Source of the DNA: Zygnema cylindricum
Lineage: Eukaryota; Streptophyta; Zygnematophyceae; Zygnematales; Zygnemataceae
Length of the DNA: 64,000 nucleotides
Direction of reading: 5' to 3'
NCBI GenBank assembly: GCA_037447655.1
Contig: JBBHKE010001545.1
Span: forward strand, 75,060-139,059
Shown: positions 12,801 to 23,676 of the stretch, one piece after another
How positions within the stretch are numbered: the first letter of the stretch is position 1
Layout: each line of letters begins with the position of its first letter
Position numbers and translations under genes: made by a program
The notes under the pieces: generated by a model
Told to the model about the DNA's origin: nothing
The model's database searches: none
What the model saw: only the letters and a program-made list of their open reading frames with translations

Positions 12801-14723
12801 ATTGATTGACATAGAAAATGAACAATGGAGCTAAACAGCTTAACTGACTACATTTCCGTTTGCATCAGCACATACGTGAACAAAATTATGTAACAATTTC
12901 TTGGCCTATTTTTTTTTCTCTCTCTCTCTCTCGTCCCTTCCTTCTCTCTCTCTCTCTCTCTGCCACAGACTTAACTGAGGAAGAGGTCCAGGATGTCCGT
13001 TTCAAACAGGTAAAACATCCACTCTAACTTCTGTGGACAGATTACAATATTATGGATGGGAAAATATCTAAAGCATGTTAAGGTTCAGGTGTTCCACTGC
13101 GTATGAATTTCCACCTGTCTAGTTCATTTGTGATACTCAAAGAGAGGAAGATGAAAAGCCAAAATAGTTGGACATGTCCCGAGGAGGGAGGAGGGAGGAG
13201 GGAGGAGAGAGGGAATGGTGGTCAGGGGAGGCGAAGTGATAATTATTTTGTATAATTGGCATCTAATTATGCCCATTGAGAAACAAAATTGCTGCATTTA
13301 TTGAATGATACCTCAGGCAGCAATTTTGAATCTACATAGCAATTTAGAAGACTTAAAAAATGCTTGTTTTGATCCTTCAGCTGATCGCAGTTTTTCTTCC
13401 TGTTGGTTGATCGTGGGAAAGAATACTGAAATATTGACCTGTATATTTTGGCTTTTCGGTTTTGGCAAAAACTGAAACGTGAGCATGTGTATATTCTCTT
13501 TTTAGTTTCGGGAAAAAAATAACTATTGACATGTGCACATTGCCATTTCTGTTTTGGCAAAACTGAAATGTTGACATGTCTATTTTCTTGTCTCAGTTTT
13601 GGCTTGTATACTTTTGGAGGCGAGCAAAAATTAATGGAGTGGAACCAGATTTGGCCGATGATCGATTGCAATATTGGATTGCTCGTACCAACTTCCAACC
13701 GAAGCTCCAGGATGCTGTGGATGGTGGGTCAGCCTTTACAAAATATTCTATGATTGAGAGTTGCTTTCAATTGTTCCCTGAGCGCCTTTACAAAATATTC
13801 TATGATTGAGAGTTGCTTTCAATTGTTCCCTGAGTATAGTTCAGTTGTTTCAATTGTTGTTGTTTCAATTGTTGAGATCCCTTTTTAAATTTCAGAGATG
13901 AGCTGAGTTATAGGGATAATTACACAAACGCGATTACTGGCGTTACTGGCCATTGATCGCAGTAGCTGTTACAGAAAAGTGTGTGAATCGTGTACATTTT
14001 TCTGTCCCGATCACGAACTAGTAATGAGAAATATCGTTTGTTTAATTATCTTATTAGCTGAGGCATGCATAACTAGTTAACTTTGCATGCTTGGAAGAGA
14101 AAAAGCTCAAAAGCTTAAAAGCCCAAAAACCCCAGGGTGACTAGAGTTAGTGAAGCTATTTGGAGGCTGGTAAAGCTTGCTCTGACGTTAAATTTTTTAA
14201 GTAATACTGTTTCTACTTGAGGCTTAAAAGGTAGATTTGCTCCACCGATAGGGTAATACATCATCTTAACTAACCTCGTTTTGTGGGTAAAATGTGAGTA
14301 TTTGTAGACTTTGTACTATTTTGTGCGTAATTTGCACGCCCTTTCAACCACAAAACGAGGGTAGCTGTTGATAGTCATGAGTTGAGCGAGTTAGATTTGC
14401 CTCCATCCTTGCCATATTTTAACTTGCAAATTTGAGATAATCATGAAACTCTGGAGCTGACGAGTTAAGAGGAATGGAACGAGTTAAAGAGGAATGGAAC
14501 GAGTTAAGAGGAATGTTGAGTTAATATGAATTTGTTTATGTTGGTTTTGACAGCGGAACGAGGTTTGTTGGAGATGCGGAAACTCGGACTGGAACAGCAA
14601 CTGTGGGAAACTTCCCGCGCCCACGCGGCTGAATTTAATGCAAATCGACGCGGAGTTTCGCCCGTCTCATCAGTCGCCTCACTGCCCCAGCACGATTATG
14701 CCTCTCCTAGTGTGAGAGATTAG
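2816..14723 (+). CDS. SCD2: SCD2-like coiled-coil protein (stomatal cytokinesis-defective 2 family)
   Basis: SCD2 of Arabidopsis is a plant coiled-coil protein that works with the DENN protein SCD1 in clathrin-linked and exocyst-linked membrane traffic and cytokinesis (family knowledge). Exons read here: 2816-3001, 4330-4527, 5025-5097, 5729-5770, 6709-6771, 8892-8969, 9310-9420, 10095-10155, 10603-10749, 11045-11151, 11674-11743, 12560-12601, 12969-13009, 13597-13723, 14554-14723. From exon 2 onward the phases join without conflict. Exon 1 (phase 0) and exon 2 (needs phase 2) do not join, so one exon of length 3n+2 is missing between 3002 and 4329. The order fits the family: a Gly-rich start, a KAQQRLRDMM helix followed by acidic residues, a Pro/Ser-rich stretch, coiled coil, then LKRCWLARYW, LRDLASLKVEEGV, EEEVQDVRFKQFWLVYFWRR and RGLLEMRKLGLEQQLWE. 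About 505 residues are recovered. Exon 7 ends at a GC donor. The N gap lies in intron 5 and could hide a further exon. Confidence 0.87.
4801..4840. repeat. Perfect 20-bp tandem duplication in an SCD2 intron
   Basis: The 20-base unit beginning TTCTTATGATC occurs twice in a row without mismatch, in the intron between exons 2 and 3. Confidence 0.9.
6421..6468. repeat. (ACCCTC)n hexamer microsatellite
   Basis: About eight uninterrupted ACCCTC units lie inside an SCD2 intron, followed by a looser CT-rich tail. They are not the plant telomere repeat. They create spurious open frames in several phases. Confidence 0.9.
6838..6960. repeat. CT and CCCT microsatellite bordering an assembly gap
   Basis: A (CT)n run passes into (CCCT)n and then directly into the 485-base N block. 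The gap was probably caused by this repeat, so both the repeat length and the gap size are unreliable. Confidence 0.95.
6961..7445. other. Assembly gap (485 N) inside the SCD2-like gene
   Basis: Unknown bases lie between the exon ending at 6771 and the exon starting at 8892. The right border falls inside a hAT-like element whose left end is not visible, so at least part of the gap is probably transposon. Confidence 1.
7446..7583. mobile_element. Right end of a hAT-like element (same family as 38494-39610)
   Basis: The sequence repeats TATCGG/CCGATA motifs and ends in TTACCGATACACAACACTA, the same 19-base terminus as the element at 38494-39610. GTAATTAC (7584-7591) would be the 8-bp target duplication, but the left end is lost in the N gap, so this cannot be verified. 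Confidence 0.75.
10167..10345. repeat. TTTTCCCA minisatellite in an SCD2 intron
   Basis: Many exact and slightly degenerate TTTTCCCA units follow within about ten bases of the donor after exon 8. They produce several long but meaningless frames on both strands. Confidence 0.9.
10360..10590. repeat. Degenerate TGTAGGTTTTTGTGAATCGTTTGAGG minisatellite
   Basis: Units containing GTAGGTTTTTGTGAATC and CGTTTGAGGTTTAATTGTC recur with variation along the rest of this intron up to the acceptor before exon 9. Confidence 0.8.
12911..12961. repeat. CT microsatellite forming the polypyrimidine tract of an SCD2 intron
   Basis: Two (CT)n runs separated by a short TC-rich break end a few bases before the CAG acceptor at 12966-12968. 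The microsatellite apparently serves as the polypyrimidine tract for the exon at 12969-13009. Confidence 0.8.
13732..13835. repeat. Perfect 52-bp tandem duplication just after an SCD2 exon
   Basis: Two identical copies of a 52-base unit starting GCCTTTACAAAATATTC lie a few bases inside the intron after the exon ending at 13723. The lack of differences points to a recent duplication or an assembly artefact. Confidence 0.85.
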
Positions 14724-14900
14724 TCAAAGCAAAGGATTAGTCAAAGCACAGGAAAGTCAAAGCACTGAAAAAGTAAAAGCACAGGGAAAGTCAAAGCATG
14801 GGGAAAGTCAAAGCACGGGAAAAGTCAAAGCATGGGAATAGTCAACGCATGTGAGTATTCAAAGCAGGGAATAGTCGAAGCAGGGGAATAGTCTAAGCAG
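14721..14900. repeat. Degenerate GTCAAAGCA minisatellite beginning at the SCD2 stop codon
   Basis: About ten units of roughly 16-17 bases with the core AGTCAAAGCA, spaced by GGGAA-like bases, begin at the TAG stop codon itself and run through what should be the 3' UTR. Confidence 0.85.
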
Positions 14901-15440
14901 GTTTCTCTCTATATTGCATGTTGGTAGTTTTAGGGATTAAAGTGCGTCCCAGTTTAAGATTTATTTTACCGGTTAAAGGGAGGGTGGAAAGAGAGGTAGA
15001 AAGTTAGGTAGAAGCAGAAAAGATGGAGTTTGCGTTCAGGTCCTTTTTGATAAGCGGGTCATGATATTGGCCAGCATACAAACGGATGATTTGTTTTCAA
15101 TTGGTAAAATGGGAGGAGCATTATATAATGGGAATATCAATGTACTTCTGCTTGTGGTTCCTTGTTGTGTATCAGCCTGTGCTTTCTTTGTCTTATGTGG
15201 CAAAAAAGATAAATGGATAAATATAAATGATAAATGCTTTTTGACTTGTGTTGATTTTTGTTTACTGATATTTGTGTGGCATGGCTTTTATTGAATAGGT
15301 TTTTATAACAGTTCTATCATTCTTCAAGGAAAAAGATCTTCCACGCTTTCCCTGTCACGCAATTTCTTGATGATCAAGAACATAGAAAAAGAGGCAACAA
15401 GCAATCTAGACCAATAACAATAATATCTAGATATGTACTA

Positions 15441-15649
15441 CACCGTGTATCGCTATTAGTGTTAATGTTTTTTTTGCCACTTAAAACATCTTTTTCCCGT
15501 ACACACTGTTGGATTATGGCCTAGCAGTTGCGATAGAAAGCCAAGATTCTCACCTCCCGATCGTTGTCTCCATGTGAAAATAGGTCGTGTGGATGGAGAA
15601 AATATGTTAAGTGGCTAAAAATTATTAACACTAATAGCGATACATGGTG
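15441..15649. mobile_element. TA/CACC MITE, long-arm subfamily
   Basis: The left end CACCGTGTATCGCTATTAG and the right end, read in reverse, CACCATGTATCGCTATTAG match. Similarity between the arms continues for about 55 bases (CCACTTAAAACATCTTTT against CCACTTAACATATTTT). TA flanks both ends. There is no coding capacity. Confidence 0.85.
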
Positions 15650-16989
15650 TACTATCAATAATTTCCAAAATATTAGGCAAGTGAAGAATTCCATCATCAA
15701 TGGTTTAAAATGCCAGTAGTGTCCAATTCTCTGTCAAATGACATTGCTAAATCAGCTGCTCTACGGTTCCTAACCACTGACCAAGTTTTTCCAAACACGC
15801 TAAAATGTGCTTCCATGTTCCTATTCAGAAAGGCTATCCATTATACATCATGCCTTCAGTTTTCTTCAAACATCATGTTTTCAGAGCTCTTAAACAACCA
15901 CAAAGATGACAGGTTTAGAGTAACTTCTGATGGATGCATTCTACATTTCTGCTTGAAACGTAAGCAGCATCTACTTGACTGTTCAAGCATGATAAACATT
16001 TTATCTGCAATCGTTTTCAAAACAGAAAGTTTCACTAAATGTGACTCCAATAGGCAGCCTTTCAAGGGCAATGTATGTGTTCATCTTCAAAATGGCAGCT
16101 GTGTACTTTCATAAAAGCATAATATGTAGATCTGTTGTAGAACGTTTCTGACACTATGTAAAGGGTTGTGCAACCAAAAGGTGTCGTGTTAGAGAATCCC
16201 CTGATGGATGCATCATGCGGTTCCACAACATTTACCTGCCATACAAAAATGCTAACAAAGGAAAACCGACCAACATATTTCAGGAAAACAGAGTTGCAAA
16301 CTTCTATAAACTGATGATATAAGAGAACGACATCTGCTGTATTTGTCTTCAAGATGTGAGCTAAATACTTTAATAGTATGTCCATAACTGCATAAATTTC
16401 CTGTTATTGTAAAAGACTGCATAACCACAAGGATTCAGCATGCACTTCATCTCGAGTACAGGAACAACTACTAACCATACAAAAATTGACATGCCTGCAT
16501 AAATTAATCTAGGTTGTTTTACTTTGATGTTCACTATATAAGGAATAACGTTCGTGTTCATCCCCACAATCAGTCGACAGCTTCTTACAATTATTACTAT
16601 CGTTACAGAACGAAAAGATCTAATCTAACGACGTAAAAAGAAGTTATTAGTTAAGTTTTGCTTGCAGTGCTAGTAGGCGGAAAGAACCAAATTGGCGGAG
16701 AGATACGTGAGAAAAGTCCATTCACAGAGAGAAAGCAAAAATCACCAGCCATGAGAGCTGTAAGTAACAAAGTGGGCTTTTATTTTCGAATGGATCTCTT
16801 TAAGTGGAACCTCAAGTACAAAACATGTGATAAATCAATAAAAAAAACTACAAGAAACCTCAAAAAGCTGGAAGAGGTCCAGCAGGTTTCACATACTTGC
16901 TACAGAAACGTATAGACAGTTTTGTCTTACTAACAAGAAACATCATACGCTGACTAGACTGCGATACAGTTAACCCCTAAAGTCCCGCT
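15650..16989. other. Intergenic and 3' flank of PSBP with a possible diverged direct repeat
   Basis: No gene is visible. Two stretches (about 16065-16260 and 16345-16510) share scattered blocks in the same order, including CTTCAA-ATG, GCATAA, a TGCACAACC/GCATAACCACA block and CCATACAAAAAT. They may be an old direct duplication. The part nearest 16990 is presumably the PSBP 3' UTR. Confidence 0.35.
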
Positions 16990-18275
16990 TTAAACGATTT
17001 GGAAGGAGTCGATTGCTCCTTCTGCGAACTTCTTTGCTCCCTTGAACCACCTCTTGTCTCCAGCCTGCACCTTAAGAATGTACAGTTTGCCACCGCTGAC
17101 TGCGGCAGTGATCAGCTGGTGCTTGCCTCCCTCATCTCCGTCAGCTGTCCTGGTCAACAGACTAAGTTTGTAGTATTGCTTGCCGTCAACAGTCACCGCG
17201 GACTGGTCGAGAAGACTGGCTGTTGACACCAAGTTCTTGTCAAAACCACCCTGCATACAGAGAAAACCACCAGCAAGTTACTACAGGCAAACTAACAATC
17301 CATACATTGAAACAATACTCAAATAACTTAGTATCATACTTCAAAAATGACGCTGAGAAATCCTTACCTCGGAGGCAGTGTTACCACTGTAGCTCTGCTT
17401 GCCCAAAAGGAAGGATACCTGGACAAAGGAAGGCAAGGTAAGAAGTAAGTACAAGCAGTAAACAAAACTTTATTGAGAAAATGCAAGATGAACAAACGTA
17501 GAAAAGAAGGATGAAATAATACCTCGTCAAGGAAGGCCTCTGGTGATCCATAGTCGGTGATGCTGGACTTGCTAGTGTCATTGATAAGGACTGAAAGGTT
17601 GTTGGTGGCATCAAAGTTGTCCTCGTATCTCAAGACGGTTCCGGGGAATTCGATCTCCTTGCTTGGGTTCCACTTCGAGGGGATATCAATCACGAATCCC
17701 TTTCCAGTGTATGGGATGAATCCAGTTTGCTTCTTAGCAGGGGCAAAAATGTTGGCTGTGACACAAAAGAGTAACAAACGACTGAGCTTCTAAACAGATA
17801 TACAAATCCTCAGTAACGCTCACATTTTTTATCACTATCCTGGACTGTGTAACATGTAACAACAAGACAAAGTATTTCACAAGGTCACAAAAACTGGACG
17901 GCTTACAAATCTCACATTATCAAAATTTACTACGTTGCATTGTATAGTGAGCGTCTCGAACATGCATAGTAAAGCAGGAGATAGCAAACAGATTACGCGC
18001 TCGAATTAGTTCCGCTTACCAGCCTCGCCATAGGCGGCCTCAGCAGGGGCAGCCTTCACTGACAGGGCAGCGACACCTGCAAGAAGAGTAAGAGCAGCAC
18101 GTCGGGAGACGGCGGCGGTTTCCTCAGTGCGCTCAGCTCGGCAAACAAGAGCTGCGGCGCGTGCAGGGGCAGCAGCAGGGCGGGCAACCTCGACGGAAGC
18201 ACCGGTCAAGCTGCTGCGGCTGGATGCCAAAGCGGCAGGTGAGCACAGGCTGGAAGCCATGGAAGTGGCAGCCAT
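16990..18275 (-). CDS. PSBP: PsbP, 23-kDa extrinsic protein of the photosystem II oxygen-evolving complex
   Basis: PsbP binds the lumenal side of photosystem II and helps retain Ca and Cl for water oxidation (family knowledge). Four exons on the minus strand join in phase: 18275-18020, 17755-17523, 17418-17368 and 17250-16990, giving 266 residues, a usual precursor length. The start was set at MAATSMASS because it opens an Ala/Ser/Arg-rich transit peptide; an earlier in-frame Met at 18359 gives a hydrophobic leader unlike the family. Residues 56-81 ([19 protein letters not shown] followed by APAEA) form a twin-arginine lumen signal, and the mature protein should begin at AYGEAA near residue 81. 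Further family landmarks are [37 protein letters not shown] and the C-terminal FAEGAIDSF. The gene looks intact. Confidence 0.96.
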
Positions 18276-18782
18276 GGTTCGTGCTGTTGATAGAGTGAAT
18301 TGACAATAGATGGGGGAGTGAGCAACGCAGAGCGAGAAGATCAAGTAAACAGTGAGCAAGGATCAATTTTGCCACAAGGGCGCGGGTATCTATCGCGGGA
18401 TGCGTGGGCGGATATGGCCATTTACAATCGTAGATTCAGAGGCGTGAGTAAATCGGGACCGTCCGTGAGATGGATAAGGATTTGGCGAGCAGTGCGGATG
18501 AGGGCCGCTGCCCACATGGCGTGATTGGGTGCCGAGCGCAGGGTCCGGAGAAGTCTCCACCGCTTGTTTCGCATACGGGCTTCCAGTGGCTTCGCTGGGG
18601 GATTCTGTAACGGGAGTCACATAGAAATGGAAATCGCGTTGGATTATACGGATCAAGTTGCGGAGATTGCGTGCACTTCCGATCGAAATATCGTGACGGT
18701 AGGTTGGCAAATTTGGAATGCGCGAGAATATCGGAATGCTTTCGATCTCCTCCAAAATCCTTTTGGAAGACTCTGGAGGCTA
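18276..18782. other. Upstream region of PSBP
   Basis: The sequence directly 5' of the minus-strand PSBP start holds no convincing gene. It should contain the promoter and 5' UTR. A small transposon (18783-19004) begins about 500 bases upstream of the start codon, which may limit the native promoter to this stretch. Confidence 0.5.
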
Positions 18783-19004
18783 CACCGTGAATCGTTATTA
18801 GTGTTAATGTCTTTTTCGTCTATTGAAACATCTTTTATCCGTACACAAATGTCGGTTTCTAGATCTGACGGTTGCGTTTGAAAGTTAAGATTTCCAGCTT
18901 CCAATTGGCGGTCTCAACTTAAAACTCGGACAAGTGTGTACGGAGAAAATATGTTTTACGTGGCGAAAAAACTATCAGCACTACAGTAATAGCGATGCAC
19001 GGTG
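18783..19004. mobile_element. TA/CACC MITE, long-arm subfamily
   Basis: The left end CACCGTGAATCGTTATTAG pairs with the right end read in reverse (CACCGTGCATCGCTATTAC). TA flanks both sides (18781-18782 and 19005-19006). Internal sequence is shared with the copies at 15441 and 36742 (GAAACATCTTTTATCCGTACACA in one arm, GTGTACGGAGAAAATATG in the other, each within one base or so). Confidence 0.88.
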
Positions 19005-19101
19005 TACTGTACATTACAGTACAGTACGTATGCCTCACCGATTGCATCATCACTTCCGTACTTGAAAGTCTGGAGAATGGAATCTGCTCTCGACCGCACT
19101 G

Positions 19102-19507
19102 CAGAGGTCACAATAAGGTACCCGAATCCGTGCCCGATCCGTACTCGGCCGGCCGCTTCGGATCCGGAAAGGATTTGGTTGATTCAAAATAATATATAAA
19201 GAGATCGGGTACGGCCGGGTAAGAAAAAACGAAAAAACATGAAGGTTTATTAGGTACGTACTTCGACTGGACTATCCAGCAATTGTTGTAATCACTTATT
19301 TGTACCATAGTTTTTGTACTTATTTGGGTACAGGTAGTCACGAGAAATCAAGTTCGGTTAACTCTTTTTTTTCGTAAACGCACATCGGGTACCGGGTAAC
19401 AATGCAGGAGTGTGCTATAACCCAGCCGGATTTCAGGTGTTCAGATTTTGAGAAAAATAAAAAATGTTGCATTCGAGTATTTGAAATTTTGGCTGTTGTG
19501 ACCTCTG
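19102..19507. mobile_element. Non-autonomous hAT-like element with an exact 8-bp target duplication
   Basis: The terminal repeats are CAGAGGTCACAA at the left and TTGTGACCTCTG at the right, a perfect 12-base inverted pair. CCGCACTG flanks the element at 19094-19101 and again at 19508-19515. CAG-type ends with 8-bp duplications are the hallmark of hAT transposons (family knowledge). The 406-bp body contains GGGTACCGGGTA-like motifs and no transposase. A truncated relative lies at about 57335-57561. Confidence 0.93.
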
Positions 19508-19515
19508 CCGCACTG

Positions 19516-22500
19516 CCATCTTTTAAAATCGTGATTTTTTTAAGCATAGAAATAAATGCGCCATGGAGATTGGTCCTTTAACGTACACCAGGATAAATTT
19601 TATCAAAGGAAGAGCAGTTTACGTGCGTTTTGTCCAGCGTATCTGTGCGGCATTACGAAGTATTTTGCCTATGTTGTGATTAATGTTTATGGCTTAAACG
19701 GTTACACAAGAAAAATCATTTTTATACCTAATCAATAGCACATTAATTGATTTTATTTTAACACATTTCCCCAAACATTGACAGTTCTCACGTGCTAGTT
19801 GAACAATCTTCATGGTGGATAAGCATCGCTTGAAAACCAGGAAAAAATATAAAATGGGGAGAATCGTTGTTTTATTGGCGTTATTTGTAGGCTACACCAA
19901 TGAACATTATTTATTAAAAGTTAATTTCATCATCGTACAACCAATTTTTTTTATCGGTCACCAATATCCTAAGTGTCGGTGATCATGAGGGAAAATCACC
20001 ATTGGGATTTTTCACTCACCATGGAAAAATATTGAAAGAGACGGTACGCGAAAAGATTAATCGAGAAATATCCCTTGTTGAAAGTCTTGGTTGAGCTTTT
20101 TAAACCAAGCATAAACTTATGTTTTGTACATTCTCCGTCGTTGCAAGATACTCCAAATCCTTCACATAAGGTGACAGTTAGGTACCCAGTGAAACAAGCA
20201 CAGGCAACAATTCTCTTGATCACAAAAAAACTAGATATTTCGGTAGGAACTCATGCATTAGAAAATATTTGCCCATTAGACCCCGTTGAAGACTCCTTAT
20301 GTCTTTGAAGGATTTTATTTGCTTTAAGTTTTTAATCAATGTGATGGGTCTAAGAATACAAATACCAAGCGATAGTTTTCCTTGTCGTGTGATTTTCCAT
20401 GCGATTCTCGTGATTGATAATGCCATTTATGAAGTACGAGTTCGCAATGATGACAAAATAATAGCTTAAAACATAACGCAACAAATAATAAATTTCCCAT
20501 CGCTGCTAGTGATGGAAAGGTATGGTTCAAGCACTAATCATAAAGTTAACCTTATTCGAGTGCCTGAAAAATATGGCGACAAGTAATGGAATGTCTTAAT
20601 TATTGATGGTGATGGTTCCTTCGAGTCTGTGAACACAAATCTGCATCTAGCAAGTGTGTTTTTTATGCCTCACGCAAATTTGTAAAAAAAATCTTCCTAC
20701 TGCGTGACAGAGGAAATAATGTGGTTTTTCCTTCGATCGTCACAATTAATTGTACAAATTGTGTTTTATGCCTCAGGTAATAGCGCTGATTTGCATATGA
20801 AATGCCATAAGTATCTGCGTAGATTGGTTTTGCACTATTGAGTATTTATTTTGTCTGATATTGTTTTTGCCTGTCACAGGCGTAAGTTTGCGTTGTTTGC
20901 TACGGTTAGACTGTCATGGGTATTTGTGTAGAGACGGTTAGACTGTCAGAGGTGTTACTGTGTAACGTGGTAGAATGTTGGAGTGCGTTTTCGCGTGGAT
21001 GGTTCCTGTCCATCACTTTCCCTAAGCACTGAAATCTACAAGCAACCAAAGGACTCATTCAACAACTTGTTGACCAATTTTGTATCTCCTTGGATTAGAA
21101 TTATTAGACATCGTAAGAGTCGTGAATTAACTATGGTAAAAAATACCAACTTCTTCAATCCTAAATTATTGGGAAGCCCAATCAAAGTTGATGTTTTTCT
21201 TGAAATTTGAAATACCAAGGCAGGAAATGGCTAAAACACATGACAACTTCATTTGATTCACAGTTTGTTTTAACTTCTGTGCCATAGCTTTATCTCACCC
21301 AGTTCGTTCATGGAAATCCAAAAGGGTGCAAAGTGTGTACCGCCGATGGTGACAATGTACTGTTATTAACATCAAAGATTTACTAACATATGTTACTAAT
21401 TATAATTTAGTTGCAAATGAAATGGCTAGCATTATGAAAAATACAATCAGTGCAATGACATTATTTTAGGTTCGAGGAGTAAAATTTAGAGGCACCTATA
21501 TAGTGTCATTGACGCCAATAACAAACACGGTGTACTTTTACCAGTTTGCACACAGAAGTGGGGTCTTAGAGCCTAATATTTGCAGTGGCAGGGATTCAAT
21601 CTAAGCATTGTATAGGTAAATAAAGTGTACATACAAGTAAGAAGTCAAGAAACAGTCATTACTGTTTGCATTTAGTCGTCAAAGCTGGCCATGACCTTTT
21701 GATGAAAAGTGGAGCACGTATATCACGATTACCTTAAATAATTGTGTCAAAAATTAAATGCCGACGACTAAAAAACTAAACTTAATTCTATCCCTGGCAA
21801 CGTGTGAAAATGCATTACATTACAGCATTGGGAAGACAAAAGGTATGGACTGACTTAAAGTCACCCAGGTCTGTTATGCTCCTGCAACAGCTTAAGCAAT
21901 GCATGCATAACACATTGGATTGGTGGTGATCCGTCAATAACACCAGAGCTACAAATTAGCAACATATCATTCCACCGACTTAATATCGCACAGTATCCCT
22001 CTATCAGCCCATACATGTTGAAGAGGAAACAATCTACTTTTGACAGACAATAAGTGAAAAGCACATAAGATCCGTGTGAAAGTCTTGACTGAACCTCGTC
22101 TATATAGAAAATGAAGGAAACTAAGAACAGACAGCTAATCCCAGACATAAAGTATTAAAGGACATAGATAAGAAACCACAGAAGCAAAAGAAAGCTTCTA
22201 AGCAACCGATATGAGCTGTATCAAGCATTTGCACATCTGTTTTTCAGTTTGAAGAAGAAAAAGATTGCCATATGGCAGTGTTGACAGAATACGGTTATTA
22301 GTGAGCACAAAAACTACTATTAAAATGCATGTTTAAATGAAGACTGAAATTCATAACGAGAAACTTTGCTCAATTTCTGCAAATGGCTGTTGTACCAAAT
22401 GATGCCAAATTGAACATACCAGGAAGAAACCAAACACTTGCTTCTACAGCTGGTAAATATCTGCTGCTCTGAAGTTGAAGAAGAGAAAATATTTATCAAT

Positions 22501-23275
22501 GGAATGCAAGGGAAGGGTAAATCGCCATTGGAATGCAGAACTCTTCGTTACGCTTTTCGTCTGTAATAATGGTTCGAATAACAGAGTTCTTTCGGTAGAG
22601 TTTTTTGTTAGAGAGGAAAAGTGCTCACGAGGCCATTTAACTTTTTGCGCTAACGAAGGGAATTCAGTAATAATGGAGATCTGCCCTAACAAAAAGGCCA
22701 TGGCACAAAAAATAGATACATCCAATAGGTGATAACCGGGGAAATGAAGATAGGGGTGGCATTAGAGAAAAAAGAAAACAAACAACCAGCTATAATCCTT
22801 TTCCCAATCCCGGTCCTTCTAATAATGACATTGTGTTCCTGTCCAATCTCCAAATCTAGCAAGGGTTCGGGTAAAAGTTTTGAAGCTCTATAGACATAAA
22901 GTTGAGACAAATGCAATGCTATGAGTTACAAACAATTCGAGTATGAGATGTCATTACTATTTACTTAAAAAAAAACTAATGAATAAGTCGCTCATCGTTA
23001 TGTTATAGTAACCCTAATCACCTCCGACTTCACTTTCAGCTTAAAACTTTCGGAAATTGGAAGTCATCTAATTATTTTTACGGACGAGGACTTCACACGT
23101 CACCACCCAAAATCATTAGTTCAAAATTCAAATGTACAATTTGAAACGCTATAAATGCTGTTACGTCATACTATACGCGTCATGTACGAGTACTTCGTGT
23201 ATATCCATGTATAATACGCGTATAATACGAGATATCAACATATAGCGTTTCCAATTATTTCGCACATTTGAGCTA
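19516..23275. other. Gene-poor intergenic region
   Basis: I see no gene here. Frames up to about 95 codons occur on both strands (for example 21861-22148 minus) but show no family motif, no consistent splice partners and ordinary AT-rich composition. A short local duplication containing CGGTTAGACTGTCA lies near 20905-20960. Confidence 0.45.
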
Positions 23276-23492
23276 CACCGTGAATCGGTATTGGCGTAAT
23301 GGACGCTATTTAAGGTACCCTTTTTTTTTTGCAAATTCTCAAATAGAATTATCCACACTATTTAAAAAACAACCCTAATTCCTAATTAGAATAAACGAGT
23401 CGTTGAAAATTTCCAAATTCTCAATTAGCGTAAATAACGGTAATTGTTCCTACACGCTAAAGAAACCTTTACGCGAATAACGATTCACGGTG
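23276..23492. mobile_element. TA/CACC MITE, 217-bp deletion derivative, upstream of RPL6
   Basis: It begins CACCGTGAATCG, ends CGATTCACGGTG and is flanked by TA. About 40-55 bases at each end match, in inverted orientation, the two ends of the 538-bp element at 45419-45956. It is therefore a short internally deleted form of that element. It sits about 185 bp upstream of the RPL6 start codon. Confidence 0.9.
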
Positions 23493-23676
23493 TACGGTAT
23501 GATCCAAATATCCAAATTTATTAGAAGTTCGATGGTTGGCCCAGAGGGGTTCAGCTCGGGCAACCTAAACATTTTCAAAGCCCGCCTAGCCAAAAATTTC
23601 CAATCAGTAAAGCATAGGACACCTTATCCTGTAAATTTTTCCTTCCTCCATTCTTCTGCCCAGCAGCTTGGCAGCC

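Noticed and set aside
21861-22148. 95-codon minus-strand frame with a hydrophobic start
   Set aside because: It looks somewhat protein-like, but there is no recognisable motif, no partner exon and no repeat-family match I can see. I kept it as intergenic.
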